DNA of 64,000 bases, from assembly GCA_016702545.1 (NCBI GenBank), contig JADJDT010000005.1:248001-312000 (forward strand), in the 5' to 3' direction. Shown piece by piece: positions 39,932-49,597 of this stretch. The translations under genes and the position numbers were made by a program. The DNA is from Pseudomonadota bacterium. GTDB taxonomy: Bacteria; Myxococcota_A; Polyangia; GCA-2747355. The stretch's first letter is position 1. Every line of letters starts with the position of its first letter. Under the pieces are notes generated by a model. That model saw only the letters and a list, made by a program, of their open reading frames with translations. It was not told the DNA's origin and ran no database searches.

Positions 39932-40555
39932 ATGAGGAAATCACCAGAGCACTGCAAGCGGCAAACGAGCCCGAGTGCTGGACCGCGCGCCCACTTCGCG
40001 CGTGCGGTCCAGCGCCTGACCCTCCTCGTCTTGGGCTCGGCGCTGGCAAGCGGCTGTGCCGCAGCGGAGGGCCAGTCGACCACCGCGCCCAAGGCGCGCA
40101 CGCCCGCGGCAGTCGCAAGCGCGACGGGCGCAAGCTCCACTAAGGCCAGGACAGGCACGCCCGCGGCAGCAGGTCAGCCGCGTGACCCCACCTACGCGCA
40201 GAAGCAAGCGCTGGTGGGGGACATGGGCCGTCGGCTGGTCGAGCTCCAGCGGGAGATCGACCAGCTCTCAGCGCAGGTCGACAGGTCACGCGCCGCTGCC
40301 CGCGCCGACGCCAAGGCGAAGCTCGCGATCGTGCGCCAGCAATGGACTCGCGCGAAGGAGCAGCTCGACCAGGCGGCCAAGGCCACCGACACCACCTGGG
40401 AAACCGTGAAGCGCGGCGTCAGGAAGTCCTACGCCGAGCTGCAGGACTCGTTCGAAGAGACCCGTCAGTGGCTGAGTGACAAGATCGAGCCGGCGTCAAA
40501 ACCACCCGCGGCGAGGCCACGCAGCTCGGGCCGTAACGCCAAAAGCAAGGAGTGA
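39932..40555 (+). CDS. Coiled-coil lipoprotein of the stress operon
   Basis: This is a 207-residue lipoprotein with the lipobox SALASGC near residue 42. An Ala/Thr-rich linker leads to a helical coiled-coil domain (LVELQREIDQLSAQVDRSRAAA ... VRQQWTRAKEQLDQAAKATD) and a basic tail. The coiled-coil part resembles the shorter soluble protein encoded at 40787 (KxxxDxxWExxKxGVxxxxxEL pattern), so the two may be related. TAGGAG precedes the ATG. It is the first gene after the predicted sigma-54 promoter. Its role is probably envelope protection or spacing; no enzyme motif is visible. Confidence 0.75.
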   Translation: MRKSPEHCKRQTSPSAGPRAHFARAVQRLTLLVLGSALASGCAAAEGQSTTAPKARTPAAVASATGASSTKARTGTPAAAGQPRDPTYAQKQALVGDMGRRLVELQREIDQLSAQVDRSRAAARADAKAKLAIVRQQWTRAKEQLDQAAKATDTTWETVKRGVRKSYAELQDSFEETRQWLSDKIEPASKPPAARPRSSGRNAKSKE

Positions 40556-40561
40556 AGTGCC

Positions 40562-40753
40562 ATGCCACTGCTTCAAATCATCATTCTTCTGATCGTCGTC
40601 GGGGTGCTGCTGTGGCTCGCGAACACCTACATCCCGATGGACGGCAAGATCAAGAAGATCCTGAATGTCGTGGTCGTGGTCGCAGTCGTTCTATGGCTGC
40701 TCAGCGTCTTTGGCATCTTTAGCGGATTCTCGACGATTAGGGTGGGACGATAG
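40562..40753 (+). CDS. Small two-helix membrane protein (Thivi_2564-like)
   Basis: This 63-residue protein consists of two hydrophobic helices (LLQIIILLIVVGVLLWLANTY and ILNVVVVVAVVLWLLSVFGIF) joined by the polar turn IPMDGKIKK. That NTYIPMDGKIKKILN segment is characteristic of the Thivi_2564 family of small membrane proteins. It has a strong site, AAGGAG, which overlaps the end of the lipoprotein gene 6 bp upstream. Its function is unknown; its company suggests envelope or osmotic stress. Confidence 0.85.
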   Translation: MPLLQIIILLIVVGVLLWLANTYIPMDGKIKKILNVVVVVAVVLWLLSVFGIFSGFSTIRVGR

Positions 40754-40786
40754 CGCTCCAGCGTGGCGCGCCGAAGGGAGACTCAG

Positions 40787-41065
40787 ATGGAATTCACCCA
40801 GGCACATGTTGGCAAAATGGAGGCGCAGCTCAAGCGCTGGGGGTCGCAGCTCGATGGGCTCGTGGCCAAGGCGCACGACGCCGGCACGGAGGCCAAGGAC
40901 GACTACCGCCAAGCGGTCGCCGAGCTGAAAGCGAAGCATCAGGCGGCGCAGGCGAAGCTCGACGAGCTACGGACAGCCGGCACCGACAAGTGGGATGGCT
41001 TCAAGACCGGCGTGGAGAGCGCCTGGAGCGAACTTGAGGCTGCCTTCAAGAAGCTAAGGCATTAG
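40787..41065 (+). CDS. Small coiled-coil stress protein
   Basis: This 92-residue, highly charged helical protein starts MEFTQAHVGKMEAQLKRW and ends in WSELEAAFKKLRH. It has no signal peptide or membrane segment. The pattern resembles sll1863-type stress proteins and the coiled-coil part of the lipoprotein at 39932. ATG 40787 is preferred over the upstream GTG 40763 because AAGGGAG lies at the right distance. It sits between the two small membrane-protein genes. Confidence 0.75.
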   Translation: MEFTQAHVGKMEAQLKRWGSQLDGLVAKAHDAGTEAKDDYRQAVAELKAKHQAAQAKLDELRTAGTDKWDGFKTGVESAWSELEAAFKKLRH

Positions 41066-41101
41066 GCGTTAGCGAAAGCCGTAGCCAGGAGAGGTGCAAT
41101 C

Positions 41102-41254
41102 ATGCTGTGGACCATCGCCGTCATCTTTCTGCTGCTGTGGGGGCTTGGCTTGATCACCTCCTACACCCTAGGAGGGTTCATCCACCTGCTGCTCGTGCTA
41201 GCGGTCGTGGTGGTGCTCGTCCGGATCATCCAGGGCCGGCGCGTTACCGGCTGA
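41102..41254 (+). CDS. Small two-helix membrane protein (lmo0937 family)
   Basis: This 50-residue protein is of the lmo0937 family: LWTIAVIFLLLWGLGLITSY, then TLGGFIHLLLVLAVVVVLVRI, ending IQGRRVTG. The YTLGGFIH and IIQGRR segments are the family signature. It is preceded by AGGAGAGG. The family is widespread next to stress or biofilm genes but has no proven function. It is the fourth small gene of the predicted sigma-54 operon. Confidence 0.9.
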   Translation: MLWTIAVIFLLLWGLGLITSYTLGGFIHLLLVLAVVVVLVRIIQGRRVTG

Positions 41255-41323
41255 TGGGGGCGCGCCGCGTTGGTCGCCGAGGGGCGTGGCGCGATCTCGT
41301 TCGCGCCTCGAAGGGAGGACCTC

Positions 41324-43645
41324 TTGCAGCTTGACGAGAAGCACCGACCGGCGGCGGAGCTCCGCAAGGTCGCGATCCTGGGCAATCATCTGCCGCGGCA
41401 GTGCGGCATCGCGACCTTCACCGCCGACCTGAGCGAGGCGCTGAGCGCCGCCCGCCCCGCGCTCGAGTGTGTCGTGCTGGCGATGAATGAGCCTGGCCGG
41501 CGCCACGCCTATCCCGAGCGGGTGCGCTTCGAGATCGCGGCGGCCGACCTCACCTCCTATCAGCGCGCGGCGGACTTCCTCAACGTCAACGGCGTGGACC
41601 TCGTCTCCGTCCAGCACGAGTACGGCATCTTCGGCGGCAAGGCGGGCAAGCACGTGCTGACGTTGCTGCGTGAGCTGCGCATGCCCTGCGTGACCACGCT
41701 GCACACGATCCTCGCCGCGCCGGATCCCCTGCAGCGGCTCGCGATGGATGAGCTCACGCAGCTCTCCGAGCGCCTGGTCGTGATGAGCGTCGAGGGTGGC
41801 GCCCTGCTGCGCTCGGTTCATGGCGTGCCCGCCGAGAAGATCGACGTCATCCCGCACGGGATTCCAGAGATCCTCCTCACCCGCCACGGCAAGCATCAGC
41901 TCGGGGTCGAGGGCAAGGCGGTGATTCTGACCTTCGGCTTGCTGTCGCCGGACAAGGGCATCGAATACGTCATCGACGCGCTGCCGGCGATCCTCGCGCG
42001 GCACCCCGAGACGGTCTACGTGGTCACCGGCGCCACCCATCCGCAGATCATGGAACGCCAGGGCGAGACCTACCGCCTGATGCTGGAGGCGCGCGCGAAG
42101 CGGCTCGGCGTGGCCTCCAGCCTGATCTTTCATAATCGCTTCGTCAGTAAGACGGAGCTGGCCGAGTTCCTCTCCGCCGCCGACCTCTACATCACGCCCT
42201 ATCTCAAGCCGGAGCAGATTACCTCGGGCACGCTGGCCTACGCCGTCGGCGCCGGCAAGGCGGTGATCTCGACGCCCTATTCGTACGCGCGCGAGCTGCT
42301 CGCCGACGGACGCGGGGTGCTCGTGCCGTGGAGAGACCCGGGGGCCATCGCACGCGCGGTGGTCGAGCTGCTCGGCGACGACGCCAAGCGCCACGCGCTG
42401 CGCGAGCGCGCCGCGGCCTACGGTCGCAGCATGCTCTGGCCGCAGGTCGCTCAGTCCTATCTCAGGAGCTTCGAGCAGGCTGCCGCCGAGCACACCGCGC
42501 GGCGGCGCACGGTGTTTCGTGCGAAGACCCTCGCCGAGCGGCCGCTCGAGTTGCCCGAGGTCAAGCTCGACCACCTGAGCCTGCTGAGCGATCAGACGGG
42601 GATCTTGCAGCACGCCGCCTTCAGCGTGCCGCGCTACGATGATGGCTATTGCCTGGATGACAACGCCCGCGCCCTGCTGCTGACAACGCTGCTGGAGGAG
42701 GCGGGCACCGACGACGCCCGGGGCGTGCGCACGCTGGCCGCGCGCTTTCTGGCCTTCGTCAACCATGCCTTCGATCCGCGCCAACGCCGCTTCAAGAACT
42801 TCCTCTCGTACGCGCGCCAGTGGACCGAGGCGTGCGGCTCGGAGGACTGCCACGGACGGGCGCTGTGGGCGCTCGGCACGGTCATCGGCCACTCGGATGA
42901 TCCCGGGCGGCGCAGCCTCGCCGACGCGCTCTTTCATGCGGCGCTGCCGGCGGTTGTTGACTTCAGCAGCCCGCGCGCCTGGGCCTACACGCTGCTGGGC
43001 ATCGACGGCTACCTGCATGCGTTCCAGGGCGAGCGCGGGGTGCAGGCCCTTCGCCGCCAGCTCGCCGAGCGGCTGCTTGAGCTGTTTCAGCGCGCGAGCA
43101 GCCCCGACTGGCCCTGGTTCGAGCCGCGGGCGACCTACGCCAACGCGCGGCTGTCGGAGGCGCTGCTCGTCTCGGGTTGGCGCCTCGAGCACGCCGAGAT
43201 GCAGGCGGCGGCCTTGAGCTCGCTCAAATGGCTGGCGCGGGTGCAGCGCTCAACAGAGGGGTACTTCGCGCCGATCGGTGCGGATGGCTTCTACGAGCAG
43301 GGCGGGAGCAAGGCCTCCTTCGATCAGCAGCCGATCGAGGCTTGCGCCATGATCTCGGCCTGTCTGCTGGCGCAGCGCGTGACCGACGATCCCCGGTGGG
43401 GCGAGGAAGCGCGCCGCGCCTTCGACTGGTTTCTCGGGCAAAACCAGCTGCAGCAGCCGCTCTACGACGCCGCCACCGGCGCCTGTCGCGACGGCCTGCA
43501 TGCCGACCGCCCGAACGAGAACCGGGGCGCCGAGTCGACGCTCTCGTTTCTTTTGGCGCTGCTCGAAATGCGCTCGGCGGAGCATTCCGCCCGTTGGGAT
43601 CGCGCGGACACCCTGACCGCAAGACGGGAGACGACCACCCCATGA
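41324..43645 (+). CDS. GT4-family glycosyltransferase fused to a glycosidase-like alpha-helical domain
   Basis: The N-terminal half is a GT-B glycosyltransferase. GNHLPRQCGIATFTADL is the donor/acceptor loop, VSVQHEYGIFGG and IPHGIPEILL are the linker motifs, and FGLLSPDKGIEYVIDALP plus EQITSGTLAYAVGAGKAVIST cover the nucleotide-sugar site. The C-terminal half (about residues 410-770) is helical and resembles (alpha/alpha)6 barrel enzymes: YDDGYCLDDNARALL, SWRLEHAEMQ-like helices, and PIGADGFYEQGGSKASFDQQPIEA. TTG 41324 is my preferred start because AGGGAGG lies 5 bases upstream; TTG 41270 is open too. It overlaps the GH130 gene by four bases (ATGA), so the two act together. The product is likely a mannose-type oligosaccharide or glycan, but this is inference. 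Confidence 0.85.
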   Translation: MQLDEKHRPAAELRKVAILGNHLPRQCGIATFTADLSEALSAARPALECVVLAMNEPGRRHAYPERVRFEIAAADLTSYQRAADFLNVNGVDLVSVQHEYGIFGGKAGKHVLTLLRELRMPCVTTLHTILAAPDPLQRLAMDELTQLSERLVVMSVEGGALLRSVHGVPAEKIDVIPHGIPEILLTRHGKHQLGVEGKAVILTFGLLSPDKGIEYVIDALPAILARHPETVYVVTGATHPQIMERQGETYRLMLEARAKRLGVASSLIFHNRFVSKTELAEFLSAADLYITPYLKPEQITSGTLAYAVGAGKAVISTPYSYARELLADGRGVLVPWRDPGAIARAVVELLGDDAKRHALRERAAAYGRSMLWPQVAQSYLRSFEQAAAEHTARRRTVFRAKTLAERPLELPEVKLDHLSLLSDQTGILQHAAFSVPRYDDGYCLDDNARALLLTTLLEEAGTDDARGVRTLAARFLAFVNHAFDPRQRRFKNFLSYARQWTEACGSEDCHGRALWALGTVIGHSDDPGRRSLADALFHAALPAVVDFSSPRAWAYTLLGIDGYLHAFQGERGVQALRRQLAERLLELFQRASSPDWPWFEPRATYANARLSEALLVSGWRLEHAEMQAAALSSLKWLARVQRSTEGYFAPIGADGFYEQGGSKASFDQQPIEACAMISACLLAQRVTDDPRWGEEARRAFDWFLGQNQLQQPLYDAATGACRDGLHADRPNENRGAESTLSFLLALLEMRSAEHSARWDRADTLTARRETTTP

Positions 43646-44604
43646 GCTCCAACACGAAGGCCAACGGCTATGAACAGCTGCTGCATCGGCACAGCGCGAA
43701 TCCGATTCTGAGCGCTGCGGACTGGCCTTACCCGGTGCACACCGTCTTCAACGCGGGCGCGACCCGCCTACGCGACGGGACGACCCTGCTGCTGTGCCGA
43801 GTCGAGGATCGACGCGGCCTCTCGCACCTGTGCGCGGCGCGGTCGGCGAACGGGGTGGACGGGTGGGTGGTCGACGCCGAGCCCACGCTTTGGCCTGATC
43901 CAGAGCATTATCCCGAGGAACTCTGGGGCATCGAGGACCCTCGCATCACCTATGTCGAGGAGCTTGGACGCTACGTGGTCGCCTACACGGCCTTCACCAG
44001 GGGAGGCCCCGGCGTGGCCCTGGCGCTGACGGAGGACTTCCGCACCTTCGAGCGCTACGGCCTGATCATGCAGCCCGACGACAAGGATGCGGCCCTGCTG
44101 CCGCGGCGGATCGACGGCAACTTCGCCCTCGTGCACCGCCCGATGACCGACTCCGGGGCGCACATCTGGATCTCGTTCTCGCCCGACCTGCGCAACTGGG
44201 GCAGTCACAAACTGCTGCTGCCGGCACGCAAGGGCGGGTGGTGGGACGCCAACAAGGTCGGGCTCTCGCCGCCGCTGATCGAGACCTCGCGCGGCTGGCT
44301 GATGCTCTATCACGGCGTGCGGCACAACGCGTCGGGAGCGCTCTACCGGATCGGTGTGGCGCTGTTCGCGCTCGACAAGCCCGAGCACTGCCTCTTGCGC
44401 GGCGATTCGTGGATCTTCGGCCCCGAGGCATCCTACGAGTGCGAGGGCGACGTGGGCAACGTCGTCTTCCCCTGCGGCTTCACGCTCGGCGCCGACCAGG
44501 ACACGCTGCACCTTTATTACGGCGCGGCGGATAGCAGCGTGGCGCTCGCCACCGGGAGCGTGCGCGAGCTGCTGCACTGGCTCGATGGCCATGGCTTGGC
44601 CTAG
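43642..44604 (+). CDS. GH130-family glycoside phosphorylase/hydrolase
   Basis: This 320-residue five-bladed enzyme belongs to GH130, whose members phosphorolyse or hydrolyse beta-mannosides. Seen motifs are FNAGATRLRDGTTLLLCRVED, with the phosphate- or substrate-contacting Arg-x-Glu-Asp; LWGIEDPRITYVEELGRYVV, with the catalytic Asp in EDPR; IDGNFALVHRP; WWDANKVGLSPPLIET; and GWLMLYHGV. It overlaps the upstream glycosyltransferase stop by four bases. In other bacteria GH130 enzymes beside GT4 genes act on mannose-containing glycans. Whether this one makes or breaks the glycan cannot be told from sequence. Confidence 0.9.
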   Translation: MSSNTKANGYEQLLHRHSANPILSAADWPYPVHTVFNAGATRLRDGTTLLLCRVEDRRGLSHLCAARSANGVDGWVVDAEPTLWPDPEHYPEELWGIEDPRITYVEELGRYVVAYTAFTRGGPGVALALTEDFRTFERYGLIMQPDDKDAALLPRRIDGNFALVHRPMTDSGAHIWISFSPDLRNWGSHKLLLPARKGGWWDANKVGLSPPLIETSRGWLMLYHGVRHNASGALYRIGVALFALDKPEHCLLRGDSWIFGPEASYECEGDVGNVVFPCGFTLGADQDTLHLYYGAADSSVALATGSVRELLHWLDGHGLA

Positions 44605-44683
44605 GAGCGAAGGGGGGTTGGCAGCGGGCAACGGGAGGACGGGGTAGGCCGAACGCCACAGGGGCAGGAGGAGAGGCGGGCGG

Positions 44684-45409
44684 ATGATCACGCTGCGCAG
44701 GGCCGACGAGCGACGCTTCGAGCGCCACGGCAAACAGGAGGTGTGGCGCACCTTCGATGCCTCGGCTGCGGCGGACCCGCTGGCCCACGGCTTCGGCGCC
44801 CTCGAGGGCCTCCACGAGCTCCGGCTCCAGCCGGGAGCGAAACAGGCGCGGCGACCAGCGGCCGCTCACGAGGGGGAGATCGTCACCTACGTGCGCGAAG
44901 GCGCGCTGGCCTATGAGGACTCGCTGGGCCGCTCGGGCGTGATCCAGGCCGGGGAGTTCCAGCGCCTGACCGCCGGACGCGGTCTGCGCCACCACGAGGC
45001 GAACGCCTCGCGCAGTGACAGCGCGCAGGTGCTTCAGCTCTGCTTGCGGCCCGGAGCCGGAGCGGCGACACGCGTGGGTGGGCACGAGCACAGGCGCTTC
45101 AGCGCCGCCGAGCGTCGGGGTGAACTGTGCGTGGTCGCGTCGCCCGACGCGCGGCGCGGATCGCTGCGCCTCGACCTGAACGCCGTGCTCTGCTCGGCGC
45201 TGCTCGATCGTGGGCAGCACGTGGCCCATGAGCTCGTACCGGGGCGCGGCGCGTGGCTCCACCTCGTGGCCGGCGAGGTCACGCTCGGCGACACGGTGCT
45301 GACTGCCGGGGACGGCGCCGGCGTGACGGGCGAGCGCGCGGTGTCGCTGACGGCGCGAGCGGCGTCCGAGATCCTGCTGCTCGACGTGGACGAGCCGCGC
45401 GGCTTCTAG
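44684..45409 (+). CDS. Pirin-family bicupin protein
   Basis: This 241-residue protein is a pirin/YhhW-type double cupin, a non-haem metal fold that in some members oxidises quercetin or senses redox state. The first cupin has HEGEIVTYVREGALAYEDSLG and GEFQRLTAGRGLRHHEANAS. Against YhhW (THPHKDMEI) one of the four metal ligands appears lost: the first His is Ala (RRPAAAHEGEI), while the later His, His and Glu remain. AGGAGGAG precedes ATG 44684. It continues the stress operon after GH130. Confidence 0.8.
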   Translation: MITLRRADERRFERHGKQEVWRTFDASAAADPLAHGFGALEGLHELRLQPGAKQARRPAAAHEGEIVTYVREGALAYEDSLGRSGVIQAGEFQRLTAGRGLRHHEANASRSDSAQVLQLCLRPGAGAATRVGGHEHRRFSAAERRGELCVVASPDARRGSLRLDLNAVLCSALLDRGQHVAHELVPGRGAWLHLVAGEVTLGDTVLTAGDGAGVTGERAVSLTARAASEILLLDVDEPRGF

Positions 45410-45512
45410 GCCGGCTGGCCCCCCAAAAGGGCGCGGCTGAACGAGACGAGCTGGGCTCGAGGGTTTTCGTCGGGCCCTGGGCCGAAAAATGCGCTAGGCT
45501 GCGCCCCACGAG

Positions 45513-46730
45513 ATGACATCCTCCTCCCCACCAGACGCGGCGGCTACCATGGCCACCGTCAAGAACGTGCCCGAGCCGCGGCCGCCGGCCGGCCCGACGC
45601 CCAGCGCCGGGGAGGGTGGCGGCAAGTTCAAGTTCGCCAGCGATACGGCGGGATTTCAGGCGGAGGTCCGACGCCGGGTGCTCGCGTATTTCGAGCGCAG
45701 CGGGCTTGCGCAGGGGGCGGATGCCCGGATGGTCGTCAAGTCGGTCGTGCTCCTGCTGTGGTTCGCCGCGTCCTATGTCGGGCTGGTCTTCGCCGCGCAG
45801 ACCGCGGGACAGGCGGCGCTGCTGTCGATCTCGCTCGCGCTGGCGATGGCGGGCATCAGCTTCGCCGTCCAACACGATGGCAACCACGGGGCCTACTCCA
45901 AGCACGCCCCGATCAACCGCCTAATGGGGCTGACGCTCGACCTGCTCGGCGCGAGCTCGTACATCTGGCAGTGGAAGCACAACATCGCGCATCACACCTA
46001 CACCGGGCTGAACGGCGCGGACTTTGACATCGACGTGCCCTTCGGGCGCTTGACCGCGGCGCAGCCCCACCGGCCCATGCACCGCTTCCAGCACCTCTAC
46101 CTCTGGCCGATCTACGGCCTCTTCGTCGCCAACTGGCAGCTCTATCAGGACTTCCGCCAGCTGGCCGAGGCGCGCATCGCCAACAGCCGCTTCCCGCGAC
46201 CGCGCGGCTGGCGAATGGTGGAGTTTTGGGCGGGCAAGGTGATCTTCTTCGGCTGGGCCTTCGCGCTGCCGATGTGCCTTCATCCCTGGTGGGTCGTGCT
46301 GCTCGGCTATGCGGTGACCTCCGTGGTGCTCAGCTTCGTCTTGGTGCTCATCTTCCAGCTCGCGCACAGCGTCGAGGAAGCGGCGCTGCCGCCGCTCGCA
46401 GCGGGCTCGCAGCAGGTGCCCCGACCCTGGGCCGTGCACCAGGTCAACGCGACGGTCGATTTCGCGCGCAACAACCGCCTGCTCTGCTGGTACGTCGGCG
46501 GCCTCAACTTCCAGATCGAGCACCACCTCTTTCCTCGCATCTGCCACGTCCACTACCCGCAGATCGCGCCGATCGTGCAGCAGACCTGCGCCGAGTTCGG
46601 CGTGCGCTACTCTGCCCACGAGAGCCTCCTGGCCGCCCTCGCCTCGCATGCGCGCTGGCTGCGGCGCATGGGCCGCCCGCCGCTCGCGGAGGCAACCGCG
46701 TCGAGCGGCTCACCAGGCGGCGCGGCGTAG
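45513..46730 (+). CDS. Acyl-lipid fatty acid desaturase
   Basis: This integral membrane di-iron desaturase introduces a double bond in acyl chains. It has the three His boxes: HDGNHGA, HNIAHH and the QxxHH form QIEHHLF. The last, with Gln in place of the first His, is typical of front-end (delta-6-like) desaturases. Four or more membrane helices are visible. No cytochrome b5 domain is fused. ATG 45513 is used; ATG 45549 is an alternative. It ends the stress-type gene series, fitting membrane remodelling under cold or envelope stress, and overlaps the opposite-strand protease gene by 21 bp. Confidence 0.9.
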   Translation: MTSSSPPDAAATMATVKNVPEPRPPAGPTPSAGEGGGKFKFASDTAGFQAEVRRRVLAYFERSGLAQGADARMVVKSVVLLLWFAASYVGLVFAAQTAGQAALLSISLALAMAGISFAVQHDGNHGAYSKHAPINRLMGLTLDLLGASSYIWQWKHNIAHHTYTGLNGADFDIDVPFGRLTAAQPHRPMHRFQHLYLWPIYGLFVANWQLYQDFRQLAEARIANSRFPRPRGWRMVEFWAGKVIFFGWAFALPMCLHPWWVVLLGYAVTSVVLSFVLVLIFQLAHSVEEAALPPLAAGSQQVPRPWAVHQVNATVDFARNNRLLCWYVGGLNFQIEHHLFPRICHVHYPQIAPIVQQTCAEFGVRYSAHESLLAALASHARWLRRMGRPPLAEATASSGSPGGAA

Positions 46731-47492
46731 CTCGAGCGTGGCCACCTCGTCGGCGGAGCCGGCCAGGGGCGCCTCGATCCGCGCGGCTACGCGGCCACCG
46801 GCGGGCACCGCGGCGATCCGCACCTGCGGCGGCCCGGTGAAGCTCGCGCCTCGCGCGCCCTGGAGCTCGGCGCCCACCACCAGGTCGCGGAGCAGGCGCG
46901 GGCTGCGATTCTCGACGCTGAAGCTGATCACGAGCTTGCCGTCCTCGCGCGCGGTCCGCGTCTCCACGAAGGCGACGAAGGGCTCGATCTCGCTCAGGGC
47001 CGCCAGCGTCCGCTCGGCCCGTGGCTGCAACAGCAGCTCGCCCTGCTGCGCATCCAGGGTGACGACGAAGTGCCGCGTGAAGTTGAGGCCCAGCAGGCCG
47101 ACGGCCCCGGCGCCTCCGCAGCCCTCGCAGACGCCGACGGTCAGGCCGCCCGCGACCCGGGCCGCGCCGATGGCCGCGCCCTCGATCACGGCCAGCGAGC
47201 GTCGCACGCGCCCGCCGGCTGTATCGGTGTCGCTCGCCACCGGGCTCGGCGCCACGCCGAGGCGCCGCAGCGTCGCCGCGTCGAGCGTGGTGAAGGTCGC
47301 CCCGGTGTCGAAGACCAGCTTCGCCGCGAGCGCGCCCCGCGGCCCGCTGAGCTGCACGGGCACGACGATCGCGTCGCCGCGCTGCTCGATCTTGATGCGC
47401 ACGCTCGCCGCCGCGGCCCCGCCACCCGCGACGGGGCCCGCGCCCGGCTCCGGATCGTCGTCGTCCTGGGCCTCGTCGCCCATCGCGCCCAC
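46710..47492 (-). CDS. Retropepsin-like aspartyl protease
   Basis: This protein of about 255 residues has the single-domain aspartyl protease motif KLVFDTGATFTTLDAATLRRLG, with the catalytic Asp-Thr-Gly, and a later GAVGLLGLNFTRHFVVTLD block, as in bacterial retropepsin-like proteases (gag-asp family). One domain means it should act as a dimer. The C-terminal part (VISFSVENRSPRLLRDLVV) is a beta-rich extension. GTG 47492 and ATG 47483 are possible starts. No signal peptide is seen here. The small membrane protein just upstream is in the same frame and may anchor it. Confidence 0.75.
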   Translation of the reverse strand: MGAMGDEAQDDDDPEPGAGPVAGGGAAAASVRIKIEQRGDAIVVPVQLSGPRGALAAKLVFDTGATFTTLDAATLRRLGVAPSPVASDTDTAGGRVRRSLAVIEGAAIGAARVAGGLTVGVCEGCGGAGAVGLLGLNFTRHFVVTLDAQQGELLLQPRAERTLAALSEIEPFVAFVETRTAREDGKLVISFSVENRSPRLLRDLVVGAELQGARGASFTGPPQVRIAAVPAGGRVAARIEAPLAGSADEVATLELRRAAW

Positions 47493-47549
47493 CCCCGCCC
47501 GCGGGCTGAGCAGCGCTCGCCCGCCGCCAGCGGGTCGTCGCCGCGCCGC

Positions 47550-47897
47550 TCAGTCGCGGGTCAGCGCCCGCGTCGAGGCCATCGAGCCTGACCCGGGGTC
47601 GCTGAGCTCGGGCATCCGCCAGCTCCGCACCAGCCACAGCGCCGTCAACAAGAGCCCGGCCAGCACGCCGAGCTCGACGACGGCCGCCAGCCGCGCGCGC
47701 CGGGCCGCGCGACGCGCCTGCTCCAGGGCCGCGAGCTCCTCTTCACTGCGATGGGGCGAGCTCGGATCGAGCTCGGCGAGTGGCAGCGCCTTGGGCCGCA
47801 CCTTGACCGCGCCGTAGAGGTCCGTCAGGGCGTCGTCGCGCGGATCGGCGCTCGGCGGCGCCGAGGCGGGGGTCGGCGCCGCGCTCGCGGGCACCAC
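47550..47897 (-). CDS. Small single-pass membrane protein, possibly frameshifted at its 5' end
   Basis: The ORF encodes 115 residues: a Pro/Ala-rich N-terminus, a charged helical segment (RSEEELAALEQARRAARRARL) and one membrane helix (AAVVELGVLAGLLLTALWLV). It ends 58 bp before the aspartyl protease gene in the same frame. Another frame just upstream reads MARPASGLPERR ... PPDLDQLLALA (from ATG 48001), which may be the real N-terminus if one base is missing or extra near 47920. The product is unknown. Confidence 0.45.
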   Translation of the reverse strand: MVPASAAPTPASAPPSADPRDDALTDLYGAVKVRPKALPLAELDPSSPHRSEEELAALEQARRAARRARLAAVVELGVLAGLLLTALWLVRSWRMPELSDPGSGSMASTRALTRD

Positions 47898-48201
47898 GGG
47901 GCCAGCGGCAGGCCAACGCCAGCAGCTGATCGAGGTCTGGCGGTGCGCCGGCCCCAGCTCGGCGGCGTCTCTCGGGAAGGCCGCTCGCTGGTCGCGCCAT
48001 CCTGGCCCCGTTCGATACCCGGGGGCCCGCGCCGGGGCCCCCCCCCCGGGGGGGGGGGAAAAAAAACAACGTTGGGCCGCCGATCCATCGCGTCCGCCCG
48101 CGTCGCCTCCTCGGTTTACCCCAGGTAGACCTTCGTCGTCGCTCCTTGCCGGCCGCGCGCCTCGGCAGCCACAGTCGACCGATTTGTTTTGTCACGAGCC
48201 C
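47898..48201. other. Intergenic stretch with extreme homopolymers
   Basis: No complete gene is visible here apart from a possible 5' extension of the small membrane protein. The stretch is dominated by G/C runs, including nine C, eleven G and eight A in succession at 48039-48066. It also lies beyond the 3' end of murA. Confidence 0.5.
48039..48066. repeat. C9-G11-A8 homopolymer junction
   Basis: Nine C, then eleven G, then eight A follow one another without interruption. The C/G part could fold on itself. Nothing similar occurs in the rest of the window. It may be a real simple repeat or an assembly or polishing artefact. Confidence 0.9.
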
Positions 48202-49461
<1,260 letters not shown>

Positions 49462-49597
49462 CGCTGGAACAACCCCGGCGCCAAAGGCGCGCAGCGAGCG
49501 CGATGCTCGCACAGGATCGGGCAATCGACCAATCCGCCAGCCCGCGCGCAGCGGTAACGCAGCGGTCGGGCCGCGCAGCAGATTTATGGACACCTCT

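Noticed and set aside
41198..43192. 664-codon minus-strand ORF opposite the glycosyltransferase
   Set aside because: It has no recognisable domain; the + strand frame holds the GT4 motifs.
48035..48066. Rho-independent terminator formed by the C and G runs
   Set aside because: The tract after the possible stem is A on the + strand, and on the minus strand the T run precedes the stem, so neither direction gives a hairpin followed by U.
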